From JAVKEN01 sp040221415 (GTDB lineage: Bacteria > Pseudomonadota > Alphaproteobacteria > Rickettsiales > JABSSG01), in the NCBI GenBank assembly GCA_040221415.1, contig JAVKEN010000018.1:1-53611 (forward strand): a stretch of DNA of 53,611 bases, written 5' to 3'. A program made the position numbers and the translations under genes. The notes beneath the pieces were generated by a model that saw only the letters and a program-made list of their open reading frames with translations, had not been told where the DNA came from and made no database searches. Below are positions 35,214 through 43,550 of this stretch, piece after piece (the stretch's first letter is position 1; each line of letters begins with the position of its first letter).

Positions 35214-35834
35214 ATGAAAACTATTAAATATGCCGTTGTTGCTGGTCTATTAGCTACTTCTGCTTTGACAGCTAGCGCTGGAGGCAAGAAAGAGTCTAAG
35301 CCAAGCTACAATGACTTCGTATTCAAAGCTAGATTAGGTTATGCTTTCAACTCTGATAAAATTAAAAATCAGACAAGCACAACTAAGCATGAATTCAAAA
35401 ATAGCTATACAGGTGAAATCGCTGGCGATTATTTCTTTACACCAAACGTTGCTGTTGAAGCATCTGTTGGTTACATGAGAGGTGATTTAAAAAGAACAGC
35501 TACAAATGCTAACAAGAAAGAGTCTGTTGCAATTGTTCCTGTTACTGCTTTAGCTCAATATTACTTTATGCCATCAGCTGAAGTTTCACCATATGTTGGT
35601 CTTGGTTATTCATACCAATTCGCTTCTGGTGGACCGTCTGGTACTAAAGTTGATAATGGTGGTGGTATAGTTGGTCAAGTTGGTCTTGATGTACCTATGA
35701 ATGATACATTCGGTCTAAACCTTGATGTAAAACACACATACAAAGCTAGCCACGATCTTAAATACAGCGGCACAAAATATAAAGCTAAACTATCTTCAAC
35801 AACTGTAATGGCTGGTGTAATACTTCCATTCTAA
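35214..35834 (+). CDS. Outer-membrane beta-barrel protein, opacity-like
   Basis: Surface protein of the small beta-barrel type. The 206-residue precursor has a signal peptide (MKTIKYAVVAGLLATSALTASA, cleavage near residue 22). The rest alternates polar and hydrophobic residues in about eight strands, with short turns and aromatic residues at strand ends, such as ARLGYAFNS and VAVEASVGYM, and ends in a terminal phenylalanine (AGVILPF), the barrel-assembly signal. Such proteins are abundant surface antigens in Rickettsiales. It is a single gene with its own candidate promoter and a strong terminator, as expected for high expression. Confidence 0.88.
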   Translation: MKTIKYAVVAGLLATSALTASAGGKKESKPSYNDFVFKARLGYAFNSDKIKNQTSTTKHEFKNSYTGEIAGDYFFTPNVAVEASVGYMRGDLKRTATNANKKESVAIVPVTALAQYYFMPSAEVSPYVGLGYSYQFASGGPSGTKVDNGGGIVGQVGLDVPMNDTFGLNLDVKHTYKASHDLKYSGTKYKAKLSSTTVMAGVILPF

Positions 35835-35859
35835 TTGTTTTAGTTTAGATAACGAGATT

Positions 35860-35889
35860 AAGCCCCTTATTTTTAAGGGGCTTTTTTTT
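35860..35889 (+). terminator. Strong intrinsic terminator after the barrel protein gene
   Basis: A perfect 10-bp stem (AAGCCCCTTA / TAAGGGGCTT) with a four-T loop and a tail of six more T. The last codons of the opposing DUF1189 gene lie inside this hairpin. Confidence 0.92.
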
Positions 35890-36661
35890 GACCTATACCT
35901 ATGGACTTTATTACAAAAACTAAATAAGAAACCTTTACGAACAAGGTAATAAAAGTATGAATCATTGATGCTGGGCTTGTTAATAAGGATATTAACATGC
36001 TAATTATGCTAATTGGGTAAAAAACAAATACATTTGTTCTAAAAAAACTTTTAAAATTCTCCTCTTTGTAAATAAAAATCTTCATCAGATAAGATATAAA
36101 GGCAATTTCCAGTATATATTGCACTGTTTTAATAATAAGTAAGATTAATAAAGATATACCAAAACCAACCAATATAATATTTCTATTAATAAAGTTTTTG
36201 ATATCTGTCAGAATCTGCGCATTTAAATCTAAGTCCTTTTTTCCAAATAGCTGAGAATAACTAAAAGAAGTATATTCATTTGATAATCTTATGCTAACCT
36301 CATGAGGTGAAAAAATAAACATTGGTGATTTGACCTTACTTCGATTAAGAGAGATATTATCAGAAACAAAAGCTGCTAACTCTCTATCACTATCAGATAT
36401 CAGGAAAGGCTCTTGAAACTTTGTCACCATTACATTGTCTTTAATTTTCATTTCAGGAAATTGGCTTATAACTGTTTCTAATTCAGTTGAATTAATCATA
36501 GATTTTGTGACAAGGTAGTTGCCATAGGCAAATGGCAAAGAAGAAAAAAAAACTAAAATAAATAAAAATTTAAATCCATATCCTTTTAAATTCTTAAACA
36601 CATCTAGATAAAACTCTTTTGAATAAAATGAGTATTTAATTATTTGAAAAAAACGCGTCAT
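35873..36661 (-). CDS. DUF1189-family membrane protein
   Basis: A protein of unknown function in the inner membrane, 262 residues. An N-terminal anchor (FKFLFILVFFSSLPFAYGNYLV, around 30-50) precedes an extracytoplasmic domain of about 110 residues and then four hydrophobic segments (165-258). This layout and the FQIIKYSFYSKEFY start fit DUF1189. The last codons (Lys-Lys-Ala-Pro-stop) are read from the stem of the barrel-gene terminator on the opposite strand. No function can be given. Confidence 0.75.
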   Translation of the reverse strand: MTRFFQIIKYSFYSKEFYLDVFKNLKGYGFKFLFILVFFSSLPFAYGNYLVTKSMINSTELETVISQFPEMKIKDNVMVTKFQEPFLISDSDRELAAFVSDNISLNRSKVKSPMFIFSPHEVSIRLSNEYTSFSYSQLFGKKDLDLNAQILTDIKNFINRNIILVGFGISLLILLIIKTVQYILEIAFISYLMKIFIYKEENFKSFFRTNVFVFYPISIISMLISLLTSPASMIHTFITLFVKVSYLVFVIKSIGIGQKKAP

Positions 36662-36734
36662 TCTAGTAACTTACTCTCGTTAGATTTAATGTTTCTATAA
36701 TCTATTCTATTAAACACAAAATTTAAAGAGTCTA

Positions 36735-38669
36735 ATGTTATTTGATAAAGCCACTTATAAAGAATTATCTAATGCAATACGATCTCTTACGATAGACGCT
36801 ATTGAAAAGTCAAACTCTGGACATCCTGGAATGCCACTAGGAATGGCTGACGTAGCAACAGTTTTGTTTACAGATTTTCTAAAATTCTCACCACGAAACC
36901 CAAATTGGCGAAATAGAGATAGGTTCATTTTATCTGCTGGGCATGGATCAATGCTTCAATATGCACTCATGTACCTTACTGGATATGAAGATATTACTAT
37001 TGAAGAAATAAAAAATTTCAGACAACTAGGTAGTAAAACAAGTGGTCATCCAGAAAACTTTCTAGCTGAGGGGGTAGAGACATCAACTGGACCATTAGGA
37101 CAAGGGTTTGCAAACTCAGTTGGAATGGCAATCGCTGAGAGATATCATAATGCTAGAAACCCAGAAATCAATCATAAAACTTATGTTGTGATGGGCGATG
37201 GTTGCATGATGGAAGGAATCTCACATGAGGCGGCTTCTCTTGCTGGACATCTTAAGCTAAAAAACTTAATAGCACTATATGACAGCAATGATATTTCTAT
37301 AGACGGCTCTACTTCTTTAACATTCTCTGATAACACGCAGAAAAGATTTGAAGCTTATGGATGGAATTATATCCAGATTAATGGGCATGATTATAAGGAA
37401 ATATTCTCAGCTCTTTCAAAAGCCCAAGATTCTGACAGGCCAATCCTAATCGAATGCAGAACCAAGATAGGATTCGGGTCTCCAAACAAAGAAGGTAGTG
37501 AGAAGAGCCACGGCGCCCCTCTGGGAAAAGATGAGGCTGCTTTAACAAAAAAACATTTAGGAATAAATACAGCAGAATTTGAAGTTGACCCTAAAACGCT
37601 TAAATTATGGCGTAATGTTGGCACAAAGGATATCTGTGAAGCTTCTTCAGCGCCTGAAAATTTAGATAGCTTATCAAATGTTTTTATTCAACTAAAAGAG
37701 GACTTTACTAAAAATAAAGTAAGGGAGGCAACTCGTGTTACATCAAAAAAGATCATTGAGGCTATTTTAGACAGAAAGGATAACATAATTGGAGGCACTG
37801 CTGATTTAGGTGGATCAAACGGAGTTATTACAGCCAACACTAGAGTAATCAACGATAAAAATTATAACGGAAATTTCATTCACTATGGAGTAAGAGAGCA
37901 TGCAATGGCGGCAATTTCAAATGGTCTGGCATTATATGGGGGCATAAAAGCATATAACTCTACATTTTTAGCTTTTTTCGATTACATGAAACCGGCTGTG
38001 CGTTTGTCAGCGATTATGAAACTGCCCGTGACCTATATTTTTACTCATGACTCGATCGGATTAGGTGAAGATGGCCCCACTCACCAACCAATAGAGCAGT
38101 TGGCCGCTTTACGCTCGACTCCAAATTTAATATCTCTACGTCCTGCCAACTCAATTGAAACTGTTGAATGTTGGGAAATAGCTATTAATAGTCACTTGCC
38201 AACCGCTTTGTGTCTTACTCGACAAGGAGTATCTCCTTCAACAAGGCATGACACCAAAGAAAATATGTGCAAGAAAGGAGCTTACATAGTGTCAGAGTCC
38301 AAGCAAAACCCTGATGTGACTATTTTCTCTTCCGGTTCAGAGCTAGAAATAGCTATTAGTGCTCAAAGTGAGCTAGAGAAAAAAAATATTTTTACTAGGG
38401 TTATTTCTGTGCCATCATTTGAGTTGTTTGATCAACAGAGTTTAGACTATAAAAATGAAATCCTTCATAACAGCTCTTTAAAAGTGGCAGTTGAAGCAGC
38501 ATCAGAATTTGGGTGGCATAAATATATCGGTTCAGACGGAATATTTATTGGAATAAATGGTTACGGACTATCTGCTCCAGCAAAAGATTTGTATGAGCAT
38601 TTCAAAATTACAAAAGAAAATTTAGTTAACCAAATAATAGAAAAAATACGAGGTAAAAATGTCAACTAA
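36735..38669 (+). CDS. tkt: Transketolase
   Basis: Thiamine-diphosphate enzyme that moves two-carbon units between sugar phosphates in the non-oxidative pentose phosphate pathway. It is 644 residues. GHPGMPLGMAD (N-terminal), the ThDP/Mg motif VVMGDGCMMEG near residue 155, the VREHAMAAISNGLALYGG glutamate region near 385 and HDSIGLGEDGPTHQP near 435 are all present. AAAGAG precedes the ATG and a TATAAT lies at 36696. Its end overlaps gap by 11 bases, starting the cluster tkt-gap-pgk. Confidence 0.96.
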   Translation: MLFDKATYKELSNAIRSLTIDAIEKSNSGHPGMPLGMADVATVLFTDFLKFSPRNPNWRNRDRFILSAGHGSMLQYALMYLTGYEDITIEEIKNFRQLGSKTSGHPENFLAEGVETSTGPLGQGFANSVGMAIAERYHNARNPEINHKTYVVMGDGCMMEGISHEAASLAGHLKLKNLIALYDSNDISIDGSTSLTFSDNTQKRFEAYGWNYIQINGHDYKEIFSALSKAQDSDRPILIECRTKIGFGSPNKEGSEKSHGAPLGKDEAALTKKHLGINTAEFEVDPKTLKLWRNVGTKDICEASSAPENLDSLSNVFIQLKEDFTKNKVREATRVTSKKIIEAILDRKDNIIGGTADLGGSNGVITANTRVINDKNYNGNFIHYGVREHAMAAISNGLALYGGIKAYNSTFLAFFDYMKPAVRLSAIMKLPVTYIFTHDSIGLGEDGPTHQPIEQLAALRSTPNLISLRPANSIETVECWEIAINSHLPTALCLTRQGVSPSTRHDTKENMCKKGAYIVSESKQNPDVTIFSSGSELEIAISAQSELEKKNIFTRVISVPSFELFDQQSLDYKNEILHNSSLKVAVEAASEFGWHKYIGSDGIFIGINGYGLSAPAKDLYEHFKITKENLVNQIIEKIRGKNVN

Positions 38670-39666
38670 TATTGCAATTAATGGCCTTGGAAGAATAGGA
38701 AGATGCGTACTTAGAGCGTTCTTTGAAAATTCTTATCCAGATCTCAACCTAGTTGCTATTAATGTTTCAACTAAAATCGAAGATTTTATTAATCTTATTA
38801 AATATGACTCTATCCACGGACGATTTGCTTCAAAAGTAGAGATCTCAAATGGAAATTTAGTTGTGGATGGTAAAGCCATTAAAGTATTCAACTCAAAAGA
38901 TCCCAAACAAATACCCTGGGAAAAAGAAAATATAGACATAGTGCTAGAATGCACAGGTGCATTTAAGGATAAGAGGTCTGCAACACAGCATATAAAGGGT
39001 TCAGTAAAAAAAGTTCTGATCTCCGCCCCCTCGCCTGATGCCGATGCCACAATAGTATTCGGAGTAAATAACGCTGCACTAGACGCTAAAGACACAGTTA
39101 TTTCTGTTGGCTCATGTACTACTAATGCGCTTGCCCCTCTTGCAAAAATTATTGACGAAAAGTTTGGCATTAACTCAGGATACATGACAACAATCCATGC
39201 ATACACTAATGATCAAAATATTGTTGATAATCGTCACAAAGACCCTAGAAGATCAAGAGCTGCAGGGTTATCAATGATACCTACTTCTACTGGCGCTGCA
39301 AAAGCTATTGGCTTGGTTCTTCCAAGCTTAAAAGGCAAATTGTCAGGATCAGCTGTTAGGGTGCCCACACCGAATGTTTCTATGGTTGATTTAGTAGTGA
39401 CGACAAAAATGAATTGTACGAAAGAAGCGGTAAATAAGGCTGTATTAGATGAAAGTAAAAACTCTCTTAAGAATGTCTTAGACTATGCTGATACTGAGCT
39501 TGTTTCGATTGATTTTAACCATAATAGTCATAGCGTAATATTTGATCCATTTGAAACTTCAGTCACTAATAACAATTTACTTAGAGTCGTTGGATGGTAT
39601 GATAATGAATGGGGCTTCTCATGCAGAATGCTTGATTTAGCCACTATGATGAATAAGTTTTTATAA
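38659..39666 (+). CDS. gap: Glyceraldehyde-3-phosphate dehydrogenase, probably NADP-using
   Basis: Interconverts glyceraldehyde 3-phosphate and 1,3-bisphosphoglycerate. It has 335 residues, a Rossmann motif GLGRIGR, the catalytic C153 in GSCTTN and H180 in TTIHAYTNDQ. In NAD enzymes an aspartate follows the AIN strand; here the residue is valine (V36 in VAINVSTKIED). The wider sequence (LIKYDSIHGRF, DPKQIPW) resembles the gluconeogenic, NADP-using GapB type. I infer NADP or dual use. It sits between tkt and pgk and overlaps tkt by 11 bases. Confidence 0.93.
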   Translation: MSTNIAINGLGRIGRCVLRAFFENSYPDLNLVAINVSTKIEDFINLIKYDSIHGRFASKVEISNGNLVVDGKAIKVFNSKDPKQIPWEKENIDIVLECTGAFKDKRSATQHIKGSVKKVLISAPSPDADATIVFGVNNAALDAKDTVISVGSCTTNALAPLAKIIDEKFGINSGYMTTIHAYTNDQNIVDNRHKDPRRSRAAGLSMIPTSTGAAKAIGLVLPSLKGKLSGSAVRVPTPNVSMVDLVVTTKMNCTKEAVNKAVLDESKNSLKNVLDYADTELVSIDFNHNSHSVIFDPFETSVTNNNLLRVVGWYDNEWGFSCRMLDLATMMNKFL

Positions 39667-39670
39667 TGAA

Positions 39671-40894
39671 ATGAAAGAATTTTATTCTGTAAGAGATTTC
39701 GATGTCTCTGGGAAAACAGTAATTTTGCGAACCGATTTCAATGTTCCAATTATAAAAGGGAAAATCACGGATGAAAGCCGCATTGAAAGATCAATGGCTA
39801 CAATCAAGTATTTAATCAACAACAAAGCAAAAATAATTGTTCTTTCCCATTTTGATAGGCCACAAGGTAAATTCAATCCAGATATGTCGCTAGCACCGAT
39901 CGTAGACTCAGTATCAAGCTTATTAGGTAACAAGCAAGTTCATTTTGCATATGACATAATGTCTTCTGCTGCAGAGAAACAGGTACACAAACTTACACCA
40001 GGTGAGATTCTTATTGCTGAAAACATACGTTTTCACCCAGAAGAAGAGTCTAATTCAAAAGAATTTGCAAAAAAACTAGCAGGGTTAGCAGACTTTTATA
40101 TAAATGATGCTTTTTCATGCTCACATCGCGCGCATGCATCAATTGAGGCTATAACAGAATTTCTCCCTTCTGCTGCAGGATTATTACATGAAGAAGAAAT
40201 AAACTCATTGAATAAATATATAGATTACAGCAAGAAAATATTTGCAATTACAGGTGGGGCTAAAGTTTCAAGTAAAATAGATCTTCTGAGTAACTTGATT
40301 AAAAAAGCATCTTATCTTGTTATTGGCGGAGCCATGGCTAATACATTTCTTAAAGCAAATGGCTTGAATGTGGGTAAATCATTATATGAAGAAGATCAAA
40401 TTAGTACAGCTAAGAAAATCTTGAATGAGGCAACAAAAAATAATTGCCAGATAATACTACCCTCTGATGTTGTTACAGCTAAGAATAAAAAGTCTGGGCG
40501 CCATAAATCCCGAGTAGTTGATTCAAATAAAGTCAGTAGCAACGAGATGATACTTGATATAGGACCACAAACAATTACTGATATTATAGAAAAAATGCTT
40601 AATGCAAAAATTGTTATCTGGAATGGACCTTTGGGTGCATTTGAATACAGACCTTTTGACATTGGAACTACAACTATTTCTAGAGCTATAGCAAAATATA
40701 CAAAGCAAAAAAAGATTATTAGCGTTGCAGGTGGAGGTGACGTGGTGTCCGCTATCCACCAATCAGGTCTAGAAGACAACTTCTCGTACATTTCTACTGG
40801 TGGTGGAGCTTTTCTTGAGTGGCTATCAAGCACAAAAATGCCTGGGATAATTGCGCTTAAAAAAAATTATGAAAAAAACCATATATCAGATTAA
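39671..40894 (+). CDS. pgk: Phosphoglycerate kinase
   Basis: Transfers phosphate between 1,3-bisphosphoglycerate and ADP. It is 407 residues. The N-domain substrate site is VILRTDFNVPI, followed by LSHFDRPQG and ENIRFHPEEE. The C-domain nucleotide site includes GGAKVSSKIDLL, GGAMANTF and the GGGDVVSAI/STGGGAFLEWL end. The two residues that usually read HFGRP are HFDRP here, a mild change. The start ATG lies four bases after the gap stop. The following gene overlaps its last 26 bases. Confidence 0.95.
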   Translation: MKEFYSVRDFDVSGKTVILRTDFNVPIIKGKITDESRIERSMATIKYLINNKAKIIVLSHFDRPQGKFNPDMSLAPIVDSVSSLLGNKQVHFAYDIMSSAAEKQVHKLTPGEILIAENIRFHPEEESNSKEFAKKLAGLADFYINDAFSCSHRAHASIEAITEFLPSAAGLLHEEEINSLNKYIDYSKKIFAITGGAKVSSKIDLLSNLIKKASYLVIGGAMANTFLKANGLNVGKSLYEEDQISTAKKILNEATKNNCQIILPSDVVTAKNKKSGRHKSRVVDSNKVSSNEMILDIGPQTITDIIEKMLNAKIVIWNGPLGAFEYRPFDIGTTTISRAIAKYTKQKKIISVAGGGDVVSAIHQSGLEDNFSYISTGGGAFLEWLSSTKMPGIIALKKNYEKNHISD

Positions 40895-41189
40895 TTCTTT
40901 TCAAGAAACAGATAAAGTCGAAGGCAAGCCTTTTACTTTTCCTTTAGCTTCTCATCTGTATTATGGGCTTGAATATGTGGTTGCAGGTTTAGATTTGAAC
41001 CCAGAATTATATAATCAATTTTATATGAATATTGGCGACCATTTCGTAATGATTTTTGAAATTTGTCATACAAGAATTAAACATGTAATTACAAAAACAC
41101 TGCCTGAGAAAAACTTACTAAACCTTTTAAAGAAACATAATATTAACCACATTCTAGATAAAGACTTAGTTATTCAAGATGATATATAA
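40869..41189 (+). CDS. Conserved-looking 106-residue protein of unknown function
   Basis: Not recognised. It starts at the ATG at 40869 inside the pgk end; a TTG 18 bases upstream is a poorer start. The 106-residue protein is soluble, with an aromatic-rich middle (SHLYYGLEYVVAGLDL, YNQFYMNIGDHFVMIFEI) and two histidines and one cysteine in MIFEICHTRIKH. No signal peptide or membrane helix is visible. It overlaps pgk by 26 bases and ruvX by 11, so it is firmly embedded in the operon and clearly translated. The function is unknown. Confidence 0.65.
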   Translation: MKKTIYQINSFQETDKVEGKPFTFPLASHLYYGLEYVVAGLDLNPELYNQFYMNIGDHFVMIFEICHTRIKHVITKTLPEKNLLNLLKKHNINHILDKDLVIQDDI

Positions 41190-41637
41190 TAATTCTGAGA
41201 TAGACAAATTTATTATTTATTTAAAGCCTAATCAACCAATTTTAGGGATTGATTTTGGAGAGAGATTAATTGGAATTGCTAAAACTGATAGAAGTAGATT
41301 TCTATCTAATCCTTATGCTGTGATTAAAGGGCCAGGGTTTGACGATATCAGTACTATTGTTTTAAAAGAAAAAATATGCGGCATTGTGATTGGCTATCCA
41401 TTAAGTATGGATGGCACTGAAGGTGAAAACTGCAAAAAGGTAAATAAGTACAGTGCTGAGCTACTTAAAAGATTTAACCTTCCAATCTATCTACAAGATG
41501 AGCGCTTAACTACAAAAGCCGCTAAAGCAGTCTTGAAGGACTCGCACCTTTCACGAAAAGAAAAAGATTTTTTAGATAACAAAATTGCGGCTTCAATTAT
41601 CCTAGAATCCTTCTTAGATTTTGCGAAAAACCGCTAA
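41179..41637 (+). CDS. ruvX: RuvX/YqgF, RNase H-fold nuclease
   Basis: An RNase H-like nuclease linked to 16S rRNA 5'-end processing and possibly Holliday junction resolution. It is 152 residues. ILGIDFGERLIGIA near residue 21 supplies the first catalytic Asp, VIGYPLSMDGTEGE the loop, QDERLTTKAA the Glu and DNKIAASIILE the final acidic residue. Length and motifs are standard. It overlaps the upstream unknown gene by 11 bases. Confidence 0.93.
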   Translation: MIYNNSEIDKFIIYLKPNQPILGIDFGERLIGIAKTDRSRFLSNPYAVIKGPGFDDISTIVLKEKICGIVIGYPLSMDGTEGENCKKVNKYSAELLKRFNLPIYLQDERLTTKAAKAVLKDSHLSRKEKDFLDNKIAASIILESFLDFAKNR

Positions 41638-41644
41638 ATTCATA

Positions 41645-41672
41645 TTGACATTACAAAAAAATTTGCGATATT
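41645..41672 (+). promoter_or_regulatory. Promoter of the rplM-rpsI operon
   Basis: A perfect TTGACA (41645-41650), a 16-base spacer and GATATT (41667-41672), 31 bases before the rplM GTG. Confidence 0.6.
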
Positions 41673-41703
41673 AACAGGGTATTATTTATTTGTGGGAGTT
41701 ATA

Positions 41704-42171
41704 GTGTTCAAAACATACAGCCTAAAACATAAAGAAATTGATAAAAAGTGGTATCTAATCGATGCCAAAGATGTGGTTTTAGGAAGACTTGCATCTCATG
41801 TTGCAATGCTTTTAATGGGCAAAACCAAGCCTTCATATTCGCCTCATATGGATTGTGGTGATTATGTTATTATTATAAATGCAGAACACGTAAAACTTAC
41901 AGGTCGTAAAATGGACCTTCATGAAGGCAAAAAGTATCATTGGCATACTGGCCACCCTGGTGGTATTAAAGAAATCAGTGCAAGAGATCAAAAGAAAAAG
42001 AATGCTTCTAAAGTGGTAATCAAGGCTATTGAAAGAATGATTACACGTAATAAACTTGGAAGACAAAGAATGACACATTTGTATGTGTATAACAATGAGG
42101 CTCACCCTCATGAAGCACAGAAACCTGAAGCTATTGATATGGCTACTTTAAACCCTAAGAATAAAAGATAG
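41704..42171 (+). CDS. rplM: Ribosomal protein L13 (uL13)
   Basis: 50S subunit protein. It is 155 residues when started at the GTG at 41704. GGGAG (41694-41698) sits five bases before that GTG, and the product then begins MFKTYSLKHKEIDKKWYLIDA, the normal L13 start. An earlier GTG at 41692 lacks a ribosome site. Motifs VLGRLASHVA and GHPGGIKEISA follow. It pairs with rpsI, as in nearly all bacteria. Confidence 0.96.
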   Translation: MFKTYSLKHKEIDKKWYLIDAKDVVLGRLASHVAMLLMGKTKPSYSPHMDCGDYVIIINAEHVKLTGRKMDLHEGKKYHWHTGHPGGIKEISARDQKKKNASKVVIKAIERMITRNKLGRQRMTHLYVYNNEAHPHEAQKPEAIDMATLNPKNKR

Positions 42172-42177
42172 TATCTC

Positions 42178-42639
42178 ATGACAGAAATCAAAGATTTAGT
42201 AGAAAAAGTTGAAGCTACAGAAGAAGTTAAAGTAGAGGCTCCAAAATTAGATTCTCAAGGCAGAGCCTATGCTACAGGGAAAAGAAAAGATTCAGTCGCA
42301 AGAGTATGGCTTAAGCCAGGAAAAGGGGTTATCACTGTAAACGGGAAAAAAATCGAAGAGTATTTTGGTAGAAGCGCTTTAAGAATGATCTTAAAACAGC
42401 CTTTAGTTGCTACTAGATCTGAAAATATGGATATTATGGCTACTGCTTCTGGTGGAGGCCTTTCTGGTCAAGCTGGTGCAGTGCGTCACGGTATTAGTAA
42501 AGCATTAGCAATCTACGATCCAAACTGTAGGCCTACTTTAAGAAAAGGTGGGTACCTTACTAGAGATAGCAGAGTTGTAGAACGTAAAAAATACGGTAAG
42601 AAAAAAGCTCGTAAGAGCTTCCAGTTCTCGAAGAGATAA
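42178..42639 (+). CDS. rpsI: Ribosomal protein S9 (uS9)
   Basis: 30S subunit protein with a C-terminal tail reaching the P site. It is 153 residues. The N-terminus has a charged extension of about 30 residues (EVKVEAPKLDSQG), seen in alphaproteobacteria. The conserved core is GKRKDSVARVWLKPG and GGLSGQAGAVRHGISKAL, and it ends FQFSKR. It follows rplM by six bases and is followed by a terminator. Confidence 0.96.
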   Translation: MTEIKDLVEKVEATEEVKVEAPKLDSQGRAYATGKRKDSVARVWLKPGKGVITVNGKKIEEYFGRSALRMILKQPLVATRSENMDIMATASGGGLSGQAGAVRHGISKALAIYDPNCRPTLRKGGYLTRDSRVVERKKYGKKKARKSFQFSKR

Positions 42640-42642
42640 TTC

Positions 42643-42670
42643 AAAAAGCAGAATATTATTCTGCTTTTTT
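42643..42670 (+). terminator. Intrinsic terminator after rpsI
   Basis: An inverted repeat AGCAGAAT-ATT-ATTCTGCT, extended by A/T pairing, ends in six T. It lies six bases before the 5' end of tRNA-Ser. Confidence 0.85.
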
Positions 42671-42676
42671 GTTATT

Positions 42677-42766
42677 GGATGGGTGGCCGAGCGGTTTAAG
42701 GCACCGGTCTTGAAAACCGGCGTGCGTGCGAGCGTACCGTGGGTTCGAATCCCACCCCATCCGCCA
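42677..42766 (+). tRNA. tRNA-Ser (anticodon TGA)
   Basis: A 90-nt class II tRNA with a long variable arm. The acceptor stem is GGATGGG/CCCATCC, the anticodon loop CTTGAAA holds TGA, the T arm is GGGTTCGAATCCC and CCA is encoded. No promoter fits between it and the rpsI terminator, so it is probably read by partial readthrough or from inside rpsI. Confidence 0.95.
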
Positions 42767-42789
42767 CTTTTTATCAAAAATAATACTTG

Positions 42790-43545
42790 ATGTTTAAAGT
42801 TTCTGTAAAAGGATTAGTTTTATTTGTTACTGGAGTCAGTAAAAAAAATGGTATAGGATACGCTTTATCAGAAGAGGCCATTCAGAGAGGAGCGAAAAAA
42901 ATTTATGTTACTGCACGTAATATTTCTCAACTAAGTGACTTAGTAAAAAAATACCCACAACAAATAACTCCTCTAAAGCTAGATGTTACTAACTTAGACG
43001 AAGTTAAAAAAACTTCTAAAATAGCAACAGACACAGACATACTGATCAATAATGCCGGACTGGCTGGGTCTTCTGGATGCATGGATAACTATAATGAAGA
43101 ATTGGCTAAGCAAGAAATGGAGATTAATTACTTTGCTCCTCTTAGGCTTATGAATGAATTATCAAAAACAATAACTAGCAGTAAGAAAGGAGCGGTTGTA
43201 AATATCATTTCTATAGGCGGACTCTATCCATCACCTGCACATGTCACATATTCAGCTTCAAAAGCAGCTTTATACTCATCAACACAGGCAGCTCGAATCG
43301 AAATGAAAATCAAAGGAATAAATATCCCAATTTTTGGAGTCTATCCCGGTCCGATTGCTACTGATATGACTAAAGATATTAGAGCTATGAAAGAATCTAC
43401 TGAAAATTTAGCAAAACGTGTTTTCGACGCTATGGAAAAGGGAGTTTTAGATATTACAACAGATGAACTATCTGACCATTTCAAGTCTTTTTTAGAAAAA
43501 GATGCCAAAACTATAAAAGAACTGAAAAAAGCTTTTTCTAAATAA
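42790..43545 (+). CDS. Short-chain dehydrogenase/reductase
   Basis: NAD(P)-dependent oxidoreductase of the classical SDR family, 251 residues. Motifs: TGVSKKNGIGYAL (cofactor-binding TGxxxGxG), NNAG, catalytic serine near S141 and YSASK (Tyr154, Lys158). The loop YPGPIATDM follows. It starts at the ATG at 42790 (a TTG codon just before it is not needed). It begins an operon with a 2-oxoglutarate/Fe dioxygenase-like protein and a class II aldolase-like protein. The substrate is unknown. Confidence 0.87.
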   Translation: MFKVSVKGLVLFVTGVSKKNGIGYALSEEAIQRGAKKIYVTARNISQLSDLVKKYPQQITPLKLDVTNLDEVKKTSKIATDTDILINNAGLAGSSGCMDNYNEELAKQEMEINYFAPLRLMNELSKTITSSKKGAVVNIISIGGLYPSPAHVTYSASKAALYSSTQAARIEMKIKGINIPIFGVYPGPIATDMTKDIRAMKESTENLAKRVFDAMEKGVLDITTDELSDHFKSFLEKDAKTIKELKKAFSK

Positions 43546-43550
43546 AAGGT

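Noticed and set aside
42538..42777. Minus-strand open frame covering tRNA-Ser with a GIRTHGTLARTPVF-type product
   Set aside because: This is the well-known false protein produced by reading a class II tRNA-Ser backwards, and it also overlaps rpsI.
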